Part shown: in pieces, positions 22,178 to 33,678 of the stretch
How positions within the stretch are numbered: the stretch's first letter is position 1
Layout: every line of letters starts with the position of its first letter
Assembly: GCA_030789695.1 (NCBI GenBank)
Contig: CM061132.1
Span: 27,127,858-27,191,857, forward strand
Source: Scilla litardierei
Lineage: Eukaryota; Streptophyta; Magnoliopsida; Asparagales; Asparagaceae
Direction of reading: 5' to 3'
Length of the DNA: 64,000 nucleotides
The notes under the pieces: generated by a model
Databases searched by the model: none
Told to the model about the DNA's origin: nothing
What the model saw: only the letters and a program-made list of their open reading frames with translations
Position numbers and translations under genes: made by a program

Positions 22178-23299
22178 CTACACTACTGGAAAGAACACAC
22201 CGTGATCAAATGGCGGATCCCGAATCTTTAATTGTGGAGGAAGTTGTTCAATTTGCTCCTTGCGCTCCTCGGCGATTATTCTTCCTCCAAAAACTAATTT
22301 GGACCCCAGCAACACAACTCCAAGCATCTCTATAATCTGTTTGTCAATGTCATGCGAGAGATGAGTTATGTCAGTCCAAATTAATTTAAAGTTTCTTTCA
22401 ACAAAAATGTTCCAAATGTAGTCATCAAAATAAGTGAAAGAAATTAAAGCATATTGATGAATACTCCCTGAAAGATATTCACTACTCTCTGTATGATGCT
22501 TGATCATTGTGGAGAGGGGTAAATGATTTTGGGACAAAACTGGAGGAGGGCATGGTTCTGAATCCATGGCGATAATCTCAAAACCCTCGTCCCTAGCTGT
22601 CTCCTCCTCTCGTTCATCCAAAATTGCTATCTCGTCCTCTCTTTTGCACACACTTTCTGCCATGTGGATATTTATATTCGTGTCCTCAACATGACATGGC
22701 TTGCTCGATTTTCCTGCAGTAGAAGATAAACTCGTATTAGATTCTTTAAATTGAGTTTTAAAAGCATTACCTTCTTCTACGCAAGTGGTAATCAAATTAA
22801 GATCTTCAATAGATTTTTGAATCTGACGGCTCCGAGCAAGGAAATTCTCCTGGAATTGATGGGATGTGGCCTCATGTGTCTGAATGGTCAAGTAAACTTC
22901 CTCTTTCAAGGATTGCAAAGGTACGTCTACGCTTTGCTCCCCTTGATCAAGGCACGAAGGCTCCGTTGAATCGCTCTCTGAAGTCTCTTCCATGGTTTCT
23001 TCATTTTCTTGCAGAGACTCCATGTATTCCCACGCCTCTGTCGGCGTCATGACTCCCAAAAATTCCTGCAGCTGTGGTTGTAGTCCATCTAGGAAGGACG
23101 CCATAAGCTCTTCATTTGTGTACCCATGCTGCGGATAGCTCGATAATATGTTTGTGAACCTCCTCCAGGCCTGAAAGAAAGTTTCACAATCAGTTTGATT
23201 AAAATTAACAATTTTGAGCTTCTCCATTCTATGTTTGTGTGCATTAGCGTACTTTGCATCATACAGATTGTTTGTGCAATAGAAGTTCATATATTCCAT
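22178..23299 (-). CDS. Gag-like protein of the non-autonomous Gypsy, copy 2
   Basis: A 373-codon frame with the same translation as 17891-19012; the flanking internal sequence also appears identical. It has a Gypsy Gag core near residues 25-100, an acidic tail and no enzymatic domains. The duplicate arose by the array-forming event, not by a separate insertion, because no target duplication separates the two units. Confidence 0.8.
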   Translation of the reverse strand: MEYMNFYCTNNLYDAKYANAHKHRMEKLKIVNFNQTDCETFFQAWRRFTNILSSYPQHGYTNEELMASFLDGLQPQLQEFLGVMTPTEAWEYMESLQENEETMEETSESDSTEPSCLDQGEQSVDVPLQSLKEEVYLTIQTHEATSHQFQENFLARSRQIQKSIEDLNLITTCVEEGNAFKTQFKESNTSLSSTAGKSSKPCHVEDTNINIHMAESVCKREDEIAILDEREEETARDEGFEIIAMDSEPCPPPVLSQNHLPLSTMIKHHTESSEYLSGSIHQYALISFTYFDDYIWNIFVERNFKLIWTDITHLSHDIDKQIIEMLGVVLLGSKLVFGGRIIAEERKEQIEQLPPQLKIRDPPFDHGVFFPVV

Positions 23300-23431
23300 G
23301 TTTTAAAAAAACAAAATAAAATAATAATAAAAATTTATGTACAGTAAAGTGGAAAGATCTCACCGAAGGTCCTCTAAATGAAATAAACCGTAGTCACAAA
23401 CCATTCCTCCCCGGCAACGGCGTCAAAAACT

Positions 23432-25443
23432 TGGTGGGACCAAAAAGGTGCTCTCTCTCAAGCGCAAGAGTCCGTACAAGTAGTAAAATCTGGGAGTCCA
23501 GATGTCGAATCCACGGGAAGAAATCTGTTGCAACCACAATTCAAATCAAATAGAAATCCTACGGAAAGAAACTAACCACTTCAACAATGATGTCGATGGT
23601 GTGAAAGTGCGTGATGGTGATGTGTGAACAAAGAAATTCGTGTATGAAAATATCTATAAAAAGTATGCACATAGTATGGGTTCGTTAGGATCAACGATTC
23701 GTATTAATTTGGTTGATAGGTATAACGCAATGAATTCTCCTTTTGGGAGCAATTCACCGGAAAATACCCAATATAACTCAATGAATTTTCTTTTTGGGAG
23801 CAATTCATCGGAAGATGCCCTTTTGGGGGTTCAAGCAAAATATTCAATAAGATCGTCGCTAAAGTTATAATACGATATGAAACTCTCTTTTGGAGAGATC
23901 AAAACTACGGTATGAAACTCCCTTTTGGGGAGATCAAAGCTCACCCTTTTGAGGCGATCATCAACTCAATCACTTCTTTTGGAAGATGAAAAAGGCGATT
24001 TAAGAACAAAGATCACAACTTTAACGACGTTTAACGATTTAGCACATGGAATACAACCAAACTAACACAAATCCTAGCCCCTAACTACGCCATCCCATGC
24101 ACAAATAAGATTTAGCTACTCATCATGCAATAATAAACAACTTTCATAGCAAAATACATCAAGATTATAGCAAAATACGGTAGAAAAGCATCAAATAAGG
24201 AGTTTAAGTTAAGAATTCATCACCAAATATCCTTGAAAAGACATCAAAACTCTCTGGAAATAAGAAAATAGCCTCTGGAATTTTACAGAATTTTTCAGAG
24301 GCGAAATACGGCTCCTAGAGCCTCCAATACGCTCAAAATACGCCCAAATCTGCTTGTATATTCCCAAAAACCCTAGAAATACGCTTAAATAATAAGATTG
24401 CGGGTTTTAAAAGCTTATTGGGTTTGAAACCCGCACTAAATCACGCCCGAACGCATCCTAGCCGTAGATCTGGAGCGACGCAAATTGAGGCCGTTGGATC
24501 AATGCGGGATCGCGCCAGACTTCGACGCGTGGACTTCAAAAATCACGCACCCACGATTGCCGCCCCGCATCCGCTTCGAAATAAGTCGGGGTCGTTATGG
24601 GCCGTCCGATCTAAGAGTCAATGGATGAGATTGTGCCACGTAGCGGCGGGAATCGCTGCTCTTCGAAGCTGAGGCGGAGTCGATATGGACCGTCAGATCT
24701 TGATCTCACGGTGCACACGAGGCCACGTCGCCATAGAGAATCGCCGCTCATTTCAAAACGCGGGGCGCGAATGGGCCGTTGGATCTTCGATCGGCGGCGG
24801 AGATTGCATCGCGTCTTCCTCTTCTTATCACCGTCGGATTTCAATCGGAGGGATGTCGAAGCGCCACGTCGCCCATTTGCAGCTGAATACGAATTCGAAG
24901 CGGGCTGATTCTTGGCCGTTGGATTCGTATCGGACGGCCAAGAGCGTGCCGCGTCGCCCACTTGATTTGCGTTGCTTCGGGAGTTGATTCCTGACGTTCG
25001 ATCACGATCAAACGAACGACAATGCTCCACGTAGCCCCGTATTTATCTCCGAATCAAAGTGATCTGCGCCGTTGGATTCGAGCGGGGATGCGCGGATGCT
25101 TGCCACGTGGCGCTCCAAGATTCGTGCCGCGTATTTTAAAAGTATTTCCTCCGTATTTCTTCAATTAATTGGTATTCTGCATTCAAAAATTCATATTAAT
25201 TAGCACAGATCTCATAAAAATACAAATAAATAGTCGTTGGAATCGTGAGATCGAGACGATGCTAGGAAAAATATAAAAAGTGCAGAAATACTTCATTAAT
25301 TACTTTTTTATGCTCAAACAAGGTGAATTCTCTAATAAATGAAGATATATAAAATACGCACGTATTAGAGAACAATATAGCATCACATGAGCACAAAATA
25401 GGGCTAAATGGGGGGTTAAATATGTAATATTGAACCCGAATCA
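23432..25443 (-). repeat. Gypsy array LTR3 (right, 5' LTR in element sense)
   Basis: 2012 bp, with the same termini as LTR1. Its right half carries distinguishing variants: one inserted A near 24613, CCGTCAGATC near 24694, GGGCCGTTGG near 24778, GGCGGAG near 24799, and CACGTCG and GAATTCG further right. The G-box is at 25102-25111. It is followed by the right-hand GTAAT. Confidence 0.93.
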
Positions 25444-28351
25444 GTAATCCGTCTAAACCTCTAATAAGTGATGTTTACCTTGTTAAAGGATTAAACCACA
25501 ATCTTATTTCAATAAGCCAACTTTGTGACAAAGGTTACAAAGTTAGCTTTGCGAAAGAAATGTGCCATATTTTGAATAAAAATACTAATGATGTATTATT
25601 TTCCGGCACACGCCATAAGGATATTTATCTTTTAGATCTCCCTAAATCACATGAACAATGTCTCATTGCCAACACAAGTGAACAACACTTATGGCATCGA
25701 CGTTTTGGTCATGTGAACTTTGGAACACTTTTTAAGCTTTCCAAGTTAAATTCTATTAGAGGCTTCCCTAAGCGTGTCTTTCAAAAGAAAAGCTTTTGTG
25801 ACTCGTGTCAACGAGGCAAGCTTCCAAAATCGTCTTTTAAACCTAAGAAAAGCATTTCATCTAAGCGGCCACTAGAGCTATTACATCTAGATCTATTTGG
25901 GCCAACTAGAGTTGCTTCATTAGGAAATGCACGATACGGACTTGTCATCGTTGATGACTTTTCTAGATTTACTTGGGTATTTTCCTTAAGTAATAAAAAT
26001 GATGCTTTTGACAACTTCACAATATTTGTTAAGAAAGTACAAAATCTCATTGGAACCACCATTATCACTATTCGTAGTGATCATGGAGGGGAATTTGAGA
26101 ATGAGTCTTTCTCAAATTTTTGTGATGAAGTTGGTATTACTCACACCTTTTCATTCCCTCGCGCACCTCCTCAAAATGGTGTTGTTGAGAGAAAGAATAT
26201 GACGCTAGTGGAATGTGCTCGCATTATGCTTGATGATAGCCAACTTGGCCATCAATTTTGGATGGAAGCGGTACATACCGCTTGCTATGTGTTTAATAGA
26301 ATACTTTTGAGGCCCGGCACCAAACAAACTTGTTATGAATTGTTGTTTGGTAGATTGCCTCAAGTTAAACATTTTCGAGTTTTTGGCGCAAAATGTTTTA
26401 TTAAAAACACGTATGGTAGTTTGGACAAATTTGATCCAAGATCCGATGAGGGAATATTTGTTGGATATTCCTCCCGTAGGAAAGCCTACCGGATATACAA
26501 CAAACGAACCTCAACGATCGAGGAATCACTTCATGTTTCATTTAATGAAGGTTTTGTCCATACTAGAATTACAATGACGATGACTCCATGGATGTCTTAT
26601 GTGATTCAATTGGTAATTCTAATTCTATTGATTCTATTGATACTAACCCTACTAATGAATCTTTTGAGAATGTTCCTAGTGAGCAGGGAATTCCTAAACG
26701 GCTTCATACCGTTCGTGACCATCCTCATGAGCAAGTCATTGGTAACATCCTTGATAGTGTCAAGACGAGATCTCAAGTCAACTACTTCGCTCATTATGCC
26801 TTTGCCTCCTCAATAGAGCCAAAGAATATTAACAAAGCATGCGAAGATAGTGCTTGGATCCTTGCCATGGAGGAGGAACTCATTCAATTTGAGAGGAATG
26901 AAGTTTGGGAGCTTGTTCCATTGACATCGGAGAACCACACCGTTATATGAACGAAGTGGATTTTCAAGAACAAGACCGACGAAAACCAAGTCGTCGTCTG
27001 GAACAAAGCTCGGTTAGTAGCTCAAGGCTATCGGCAAGAGGAAGGTATTGATTTCGAAGAATCCTTTGCTCCGGTAGCTAGATTAGAATCTATTAGATTA
27101 TTGTTATCTTTTGCATGCCATAAAGATTTTAAACTCTTTTAAATGGATGTAAAAAGTGCGTTTTTAAACGGAGATGTTGTTGAGGAATTTTATGTTTCTC
27201 AACCTCCGGGTTTTATAAATGAAAAATTCCCAAATCATATTTTCAAACTTAAGAAAGCACTTTTCGGTTTGAGACAAGCTCCTCGAGCTTGGTATGACCG
27301 TCTAAAGACTTTTCTTTTGGATTTAGGTTTTAAAATGGGAGAAGTTGATTCTACATTATTTGTTAAGTATTCGAATAATGATATAATTTTAGTTCAAATT
27401 TATGTTGATGATATCATTTTCGGTGCTACTAACTTCACTCTTTGTGAAGAGTTTTCTAATGTGATGAAGGATCAATTTGAGATGAGCCACATGGGTGAGC
27501 TCAAGTATTTCTTAGGTCTCCAAATTCGCCAAATAAACGATGCAATCTTCATCCACCAAACCAAGTACACGGTGGAGTTGCTAAAGGGATTTGGAATGGA
27601 GAATGCCTCCGGGAAGAAGACTCCAATGAGCACTACTACACATCTTGATAAAGATACAGGTGGTAAAGATGTAGACATTCGTCTATATCGAGGTATGATA
27701 GGTAGTTTACTATATCTTACCGCTAGTAGGCCCGATATTATGTTTGCCGTATGTGTATGTGCTCGTTATCAGTCTCAACCTAAGGAATCTCACTTAGTAG
27801 CGGTAAAACATATTTTCTGTTATTTAAGTTACACACTTGATTTTGGATTACTTTATCCAAAGTCTAGCACATATGAGTTAATCTCATATAGTGACGTAGA
27901 TTATGCGGGATGCAAATCCGACAGGAAAAGTACTAGTGTCACTTGCCATTTTATAGGAAATTCTTTTGTCTCTTGGTTTTCCAAGAAGCAGAATTCCGTA
28001 TCACTTTCAACCACCGAGGCGGAATATATTGCCGCCGGTGCCGCGTGTGCTCAGGTTCTTTGGATGAGACACACTCTTAAAGACTTTGGTATAAACTGTG
28101 ATACTTGCCTTATCATGGTGGACAACCAAAGTGCAATATGTCTCTCTAAAAATCTGGTACACCATTCCCGTTCTAAACACATAGATGTCTGTCACCATTT
28201 CCTTGATGATCGTGTTGCTAAAAAGGACATCATTTTAGTGTACGTTGAAACCCAGAAGCAAATCACCGATATTTTCTTGAAACCACTAAAGGAAGACTCC
28301 TTTGTGCGGTTGCGTCGAGAAATGGGGATTATGGGTGAATCCGAGATTTAG
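25444..28351 (+). pseudogene. Sirevirus pol: integrase, reverse transcriptase, RNase H
   Basis: The frame continues seamlessly from the protease across the Gypsy insertion. The pre-integrase zinc motif uses LWHRRFGH and CDSCQRGK. Integrase shows D in LHLDLFGP, D in IRSDHGGEF and E in NGVVERKN, so the catalytic triad is complete. A frameshift lies near 26575-26588, after integrase. TGA at 26948-26950 falls just before the RT motif TKWIFKNK, and TAA at 27140-27142 just before MDVKSAFLNG. RT has YVDD in VQIYVDDIIFG (about 27401-27412) and RNase H has SDVDYAGC and STTEAEYIAA. The C-terminal frame 27143-28351 is open. Three lesions inactivate it. Confidence 0.93.
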
Positions 28352-29147
28352 GATTCATGTTTTGTTCAATAATCTTGCATGCTATTAAATTTCGTTATAT
28401 TTGCACATGCTAGATTTATTGGAATTTTTTGGATTTTTGGTTGAATTTTCGGAATTTTCGCTCGATTTATTCATGAACATCAAATTTAAGATTTTCGATG
28501 TTTAATGGGGTAGTATAATGATATATGAGAGTATTTCGATGTTTCATCCAAGTGCGATTAGGAGAGAACTCAAAATTTCTAATTCTAAAATTTTTGAACT
28601 CCGTTAGTCGGTTCATGTTCATTGACCGACCGACTAGATTGCGTTCTAGTCGGTCAGTGAATGAACTCAGACCAACTAACTCATGCCTAATTTTTGGCCT
28701 CAGTTACTGTTTGCACTTAGTCGGTTCAAGCTCATTGGCCGACCGACTAGATCGTCATCTAGTCGGTCAGCGCTTGAACTGTGACCGACTAATTGCACAG
28801 GGACTGTTGCGTCTTTTCACATTCCAAGTCGATTTACTCATCTCCACTCCGACTAGAACCTATTCTAGTCGATGCGAAAAACTCCTCTCAGCCAAAAACC
28901 CCCCGTGTCCCTTCGTATTCCTCCTCTCCTCCGCCGGCTGCTGTCAACTTTTCCGGCCATCTCCGGCCATCTCTGCCTGTGCCGATCATCCCTCTCCTCC
29001 TTCTGACCTAGGTATCACTCTCCTCTAGCTCCTAGGGTTTGATAAATGCGTCTAGGGTTAGGTTCATTCGGTTTAGGGTTTGTCTAGGGTTGTTCTAGGG
29101 TTTTTAGTCGTCGATCTCGTGTCGATTGCGCGTGTCTTGTCTCGCTT
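28352..29147 (+). other. Pol-ORF3 spacer with Sirevirus palindromes
   Basis: Non-coding. Between about 28605 and 28870 it carries the same TTAGTCGGTTCA / GACCGACCGACTAG / CTAGTCGGTCAG palindromic units as the LTR. A pyrimidine-rich CCTCTCCTCC leader follows and then TAGGGTTTAGGGTTT-like repeats up to the ORF3 ATG. This could be an internal promoter or leader for a separate ORF3 RNA; that is inference. Confidence 0.7.
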
Positions 29148-30716
29148 ATGGCAAAGACACGCATCCCGATCGATCCCTCGCGTCCGTCACCCATGACCGT
29201 CGAATCTCCATCTACGGACCCCCCGCAACCCAAATGCCGATACAAGACCACCCATCCTTCGTCGTCTTCGCCTCCTCTTAAGAAGAAGAGGACGGCGACC
29301 GCCAAGCCTACATCTCAGCCTAAGCCTAGGAAACCGACTGTGTCTCCAGCTTCATTCCGTGCTCCCACTCCTGCTGATTCTGATTCCGACACGGAATATA
29401 TCCCTGAGACCGAGCCTAGCCATAGGGATCCTACTCCTCCACCCCGATCTAGCACTCGTCAGCCTGAGGGGAAGGCTCCCATGCCAGTTGGCGGTGTCGA
29501 TATTTCTCTATGTCGCGATGACCTGTTGTGTCTCGCGGCATACAATCGTATCGAACACTGTCCACTGTTATTGGAGCACTTCGTTCAGTTCTCCGACTTC
29601 CCTCACCTAGCCGATCTTCTTTCCCATTCCAGCCTTATCGATTATCTTCGCCATGACCCGAAGGCGAATCCACATCCATACACTCGCCTTGTCAAGCTAT
29701 TCTATGTGAACCGTGTTCGCGGTCGGTACGATGAGACCCATTCTATTGAGACGACTGTCTTGGGGACACCGATTGTCCTCACGGCAAAAATCGTAGGGGA
29801 TTTGATAGGTGTCTCCTCGTATGGCCTTCTTCCAGCCGATATCTCTGTTGACGATATTTCTGAGCTTGATCAGGTGATGCTCGTCGAGATTTTGCATGCC
29901 ATCCCTCCCGCCATGATTGGCGTCCCATCCAAGTCATTTAAGCCGAATGCCTGGGTTCTAAATCTTATATTGAAGTCGTGCCTCCTTCCGAAGTACGGCT
30001 CATCTAGCTTACCCTCCCAGCCATTCCTCAAACTCATTTACGCCATCTTCATGGGGAGTGAGATCAATTGGGCACGGATTATTCTTGACAAGATGGACTC
30101 ATTCGAATGTATTCGAAAGTCCACCAAGTCAGCCCACATTCCATACCCGTGCCTATTGACTCTCGTATTCCATCACTTCGGTGTCCCTCTTCCTCCCGAC
30201 GATGAGCGTCCCCTCGGTCCCCCTCTGAATGCGACGGCCGTCAAGAAGTCTCTTGCGGCGCTTCGTCACGTTCAGAGGACGACCCCTTCTGCTTCAGCCT
30301 CTGCTTCAGCTGCTCCCTCTCCTACTCTTGCTGAGCTTGCACGTTCGTTGAGACATGTGGAGTCTCGCTGTGCTTGCTCTGAGGAGATTCTCGCTCGCAT
30401 CGCATCTCACTTGGGCATTGAGGTTCCTCCGTCTGTTTCTGACGAGGATGAGATGGATGAGGATGAGCTCCAGGAGCTTGTTCGTTCTGCTGCTGCTCGT
30501 GCCCCAGAGGGTACGTCGTCTGCTGCTGCTGCTGCTTCTGCCGGTGCCCCCGAGAGCACACCTGTTGCCACCATACCTGCGGTGGATACTTCGTCTGGTG
30601 CTCCCGAGGCCACTCCCGTTGCGACTATACCATCTGTGGACACTCCTGCTGACCCAGTGACCACCACTCCTTCTGCAGAGCCTGCTGCTGCTGCAGATCC
30701 TCCCGTTGCCTCCTGA
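29148..30716 (+). CDS. Sirevirus third ORF (env-position protein), intact
   Basis: A 522-codon intact frame between pol and the 3' LTR, the position of the so-called env-like ORF of Sireviruses. Residues 1-105 are Pro/Ser/Lys-rich with a basic KKKRTATAKP patch, a possible nuclear signal. Residues about 105-385 form a globular domain (CRDDLLCLAAYNR, LVKLFYVNRV, LIGVSSYGLLP, LILKSCLLPK, LVFHHFGVPLPPDDE). This resembles the domain annotated in plant databases as a putative plant transposon protein. The tail (390-522) has a short helical segment and Ala/Pro/Thr-rich repeats (GAPE[S/A]TPVATIP). I see no signal peptide and no convincing membrane segment, so an envelope role is not supported. Its function is unknown. 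Unlike gag and pol in the same element it has no stop or frameshift. Confidence 0.85.
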   Translation: MAKTRIPIDPSRPSPMTVESPSTDPPQPKCRYKTTHPSSSSPPLKKKRTATAKPTSQPKPRKPTVSPASFRAPTPADSDSDTEYIPETEPSHRDPTPPPRSSTRQPEGKAPMPVGGVDISLCRDDLLCLAAYNRIEHCPLLLEHFVQFSDFPHLADLLSHSSLIDYLRHDPKANPHPYTRLVKLFYVNRVRGRYDETHSIETTVLGTPIVLTAKIVGDLIGVSSYGLLPADISVDDISELDQVMLVEILHAIPPAMIGVPSKSFKPNAWVLNLILKSCLLPKYGSSSLPSQPFLKLIYAIFMGSEINWARIILDKMDSFECIRKSTKSAHIPYPCLLTLVFHHFGVPLPPDDERPLGPPLNATAVKKSLAALRHVQRTTPSASASASAAPSPTLAELARSLRHVESRCACSEEILARIASHLGIEVPPSVSDEDEMDEDELQELVRSAAARAPEGTSSAAAAASAGAPESTPVATIPAVDTSSGAPEATPVATIPSVDTPADPVTTTPSAEPAAAADPPVAS

Positions 30717-31649
30717 GCTTGCTTGGAGGACTCTCTTATGCTCATTGGATGATATATGTAGTGTGAGAGAGTTGGGTAGGATAGATGGTGGTTATGGATT
30801 TTGTGATGTATTTTGATGTTGTTTTGGATGGAGTTTTGATATTTTTGTTGTATGTGATACTCCGATATCTGCAGTGATATATTGTTGTATGATGTACTTT
30901 GTGCTTCGATCTGAGGATCGCGTATATGTATGTTGGCAGATGTATAATTTTGTTGTATCATGTTTCATATATATATATACATCGTGTTGACATTTACATT
31001 CTCTTGTGCACATTATATTTTTCTGTCTCTGATGATTGTTTTCGTCGTTCGACGATTTTACTTGGTTAAATAGAAATTATTTCTATGAAAACATAGAATT
31101 GTTTTCCATGCACTTAATTAACCAAGAATGTTGATATTGGAGAGTATATTCCATAACTCAATTCGTGATATTAATTTGAGTTTTGATGATTGTATTTTTC
31201 GATTATCGACTAAGGTCTCGTTGGCACGCTTTGATTTTCTTCGTATTTTCCTTTGGTGTCATTTGGTCCGTGGTCGTATTCTACGACTCCCGTGCTTTTA
31301 TTTGTAGCCATTGTTGTTGTCGTTGATCTCCTCCCGCTCTTTTTGCTTATGCCAAAGGGTGAGAGAATTAATAATAACGATGTGCTAATGATAATTCAAA
31401 GCAATTTACCGTGAATCTAATTTGATATTTTAGATTCAGGGGGAGTTGAGATATAAAAATGGATTTCAAATCCGATATTTCAATATTTGATTCACATTTT
31501 ATACTTTACTCGTCTGCTTGATGCGTATGATTATTATTTAATTGTGGAATTAACGTGTCATCAATGCAGGGGGAGTAAGTAAATTTCATTTGAATCTTTA
31601 TTTTTTATTATTATTTATGTTGGTTTGTCATCACCAAAAAGGGGGAGAA
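30717..31649 (+). promoter_or_regulatory. 3' non-coding region with repeated polypurine tracts
   Basis: No gene. GGGGGAG-type purine runs occur at about 31439-31450, 31569-31577 and 31637-31649; the last (AAAAAGGGGGAGAA) directly precedes the 3' LTR. Multiple polypurine tracts here are a recorded Sirevirus trait. A TATATATATATA run lies near 30970. Confidence 0.8.
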
Positions 31650-33377
31650 TGTTGAGTATTGACTCCCCGGATTTGGTTTTGGATGATGAACAAACATAAA
31701 TATATCGTGAACTAACTCTTTGTGAGCGCAGTTATGGAGATCATCGCCAAATTTCTATGAACATCTAAAGCGACGTCTCAAGACTTCTCAAAGCGCGTGA
31801 TCGTATGCTTGAAGCTTTGTTGAAGCTCAAGGACCATTATTGAAGTCAAGAAGATTCGATTGAAGCTTTTGAAGACGGTTCGTCAAGTTTTATTTATAGT
31901 CTTCTAGCTTCTTTCGTAGAATATTAAGCCTTGAGTAGGTCTTACGTTTTAATCTTCCTAACGCTCATATCTTAGAGCTAGGATCTTAGTAGAAGCCCAT
32001 ACAATCTTTCCCGAAGCTTCGCGCTTCGATTCGTGGCTTATTGTGCATGTTAGTTGGTTTAAGAAGAAGAACCAACCGACTAGATGGCAATCTAGTCGGT
32101 CGGCAAAGCTTCTTGAACCGACTAGAATGCCTTCTCAATTTCTAGCTCACTTATTGTTTACAGTTAGTCGGTCCAAGAAGTTTCACCGACCGACTAGTTG
32201 TGAAACTAGTCGGTTAGGAATCCTTCTTAGACCGACTAGTTGAGCTTTCCCTGTACAGCCTTAGTTACTGTTTATTGTTAGTCGGTCAAAGAACATTTAT
32301 CGACCGACTAGTTGAGGAACTAGTCGGTTAGACTTTGTTCTTAGACCGACTAATTCATCTTGAGTTCAGCCTTCACTATTTCACCTGTTAGTCGGTCAAA
32401 GTTGACTCATCGACCGACTAGTTGTGAAACTAGTCGGTTGGCAAGTCTTCTTGGACCGACTAGTTATCTATCTCCTGAACTTCTTCTTTTGGCTATTCAA
32501 CCTTTAGTCGGTTCATGTTGATTGACCGACCGACTAGTTGATGAACTAGTCGGTCAGTGGTCCTTCTTTGACCGACTAGTCTGCTTCAGAATAGAGTCGT
32601 TGGAGCATTAAATGCCACGAATTTCTCTCTCTCTTTTCTCTATCCTATATATACTTGGAGTGCTGCATTCATAGCATTCAAGACTGATATTAATTGATCT
32701 TTAGAGAATCAAAGAGAAGCATTTAATCCTCATTCAAAGTTCTTTCATTTCTCACTTGAATCTCTCCCTCACTCTTATTTCAAAAAAGAGATTCATTGAT
32801 TGTGATCCTTCCAAGCCAAGAGCTTGATTCTAGGTCACCAACAACCTCCTAGGCCTCCATTGCTGATCTACATCTTGGAGCTAGGGTTTGGTGCCTTCAT
32901 CTTCCCCAAAATCATCTTTGCTCTAATTCGTAAGTTTACTCAAGGCATAGGTATTTTGTGGTAAGCATTTCGTATTTCATTTACTTTCATATTGTAAGTG
33001 TTTTACTCTCGGTTGTGAGAGTTTGTTTTTGATCCCGGTTTGTGGGAGTCACATTTCGATTTGTGTATGATTTGATCTTGTAGAGGTTTCTACAAGTATT
33101 TCATAGTGCAAATTTGAGTTAGAAGTTTCTAACTCAAGTATCCGGAGGGGATCCGGGTGTTTGGGACGTAGGATCGCCGGGAACAAGTCGGGGAGACTTG
33201 GGTGGATCCGAACCCGTTAAATTGTTTGTTTGCGATTGCATTTCTATTGTTGTCACTTTTACATTTCCGCATTGTTGGTTGAGTTTTCAAGATAAATAGG
33301 AATTATCTTCTTAATTATTTTAAAGTACTATTCACCCCCCCTCTAGTACTTGTGCAGTAGCTACGTAGGGCATTACA
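31650..33377 (+). repeat. Sirevirus 3' LTR
   Basis: 1728 bp, with the same start and end as 10604-12338. It has scattered substitutions and lacks the short CCGACTA duplication. Palindromes lie at about 32070-32580 and the TATA box near 32645. It is followed by the CATGT duplication. Confidence 0.95.
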
Positions 33378-33618
33378 CATGTGGTGCAGATCGACGGTAA
33401 TCATCCAACGTCGAAGGTTGACATCGAGCTTTCCAGCCTCGAACGATCGACGCAACTACCGCTTGAAGGTCGATTGAACGTCGCATCATCTCCAACTACC
33501 ATCACTCGACCCTGGTTCTTCCAACCGGGGGTCTCACTCCAACTGCTGACGAGGCTCCACTCAGCATCTCGAGTCTACGTCAGCTTGACAACTGTCTCGG
33601 TCAATTTTGGCCTTAACA
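33378..33618 (+). repeat. Gypsy-type LTR, right part
   Basis: Continuation of 10016-10603 after the Sirevirus. It ends TTGGCCTTAACA at 33618. TTTGGCACCGTCTGTGG at about 33620-33636 follows; it resembles the TGGCGCCGTCTGTGG primer sites of several plant Gypsy elements. Confidence 0.65.
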
Positions 33619-33678
33619 GTTTGGCACCGTCTGTGGAAAATGTTAACTTGCTTGACATCCCAAAGCAATCCAGCAACA

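Larger units (their letters stand above)
14859..25443 (-). mobile_element. Tandem non-autonomous Gypsy element: three LTRs and two internal regions
   Basis: The order is LTR1 14859-16868, internal 16869-19144, LTR2 19145-21155, internal 21156-23431, LTR3 23432-25443. The repeat period is about 4.29 kb. The outer ends are flanked by GTAAT (14854-14858 and 25444-25448), so the whole array occupies one insertion site. The orientation is minus: the PBS lies left of LTR2 and LTR3, and the polypurine tract right of LTR1 and LTR2. Internal regions carry only a Gag-like ORF and no pol, so mobilisation would need enzymes from a related element. The PBS and Gag type suggest the Athila/Tat side of Gypsy. 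Confidence 0.95.
10604..33377 (+). mobile_element. Sirevirus-type Copia retrotransposon with third ORF
   Basis: LTRs at 10604-12338 and 31650-33377 start TGTTGAGTATTGAC and end GGGCATTACA. They are flanked by CATGT on both sides (10599-10603 and 33378-33382). Between them lie a tRNA-Met PBS, gag, protease, integrase, RT, RNase H and an additional 522-codon ORF, then several GGGGGAG polypurine tracts. Palindromic repeats in the LTR, repeated polypurine tracts and an ORF between pol and the 3' LTR are hallmarks described for the Sirevirus genus of plant Copia elements. A 10.6-kb Gypsy array (14859-25443) is inserted in the pre-integrase region, so the element itself would be about 12.2 kb. Gag and pol carry several nonsense codons and a frameshift. 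Confidence 0.93.

Noticed and set aside
14859..25443. Segmental duplication of a host gene (two identical 373-codon ORFs)
   Set aside because: LTRs, PBS, polypurine tract and one GTAAT duplication show a retroelement array, and the ORF is Gag-like.
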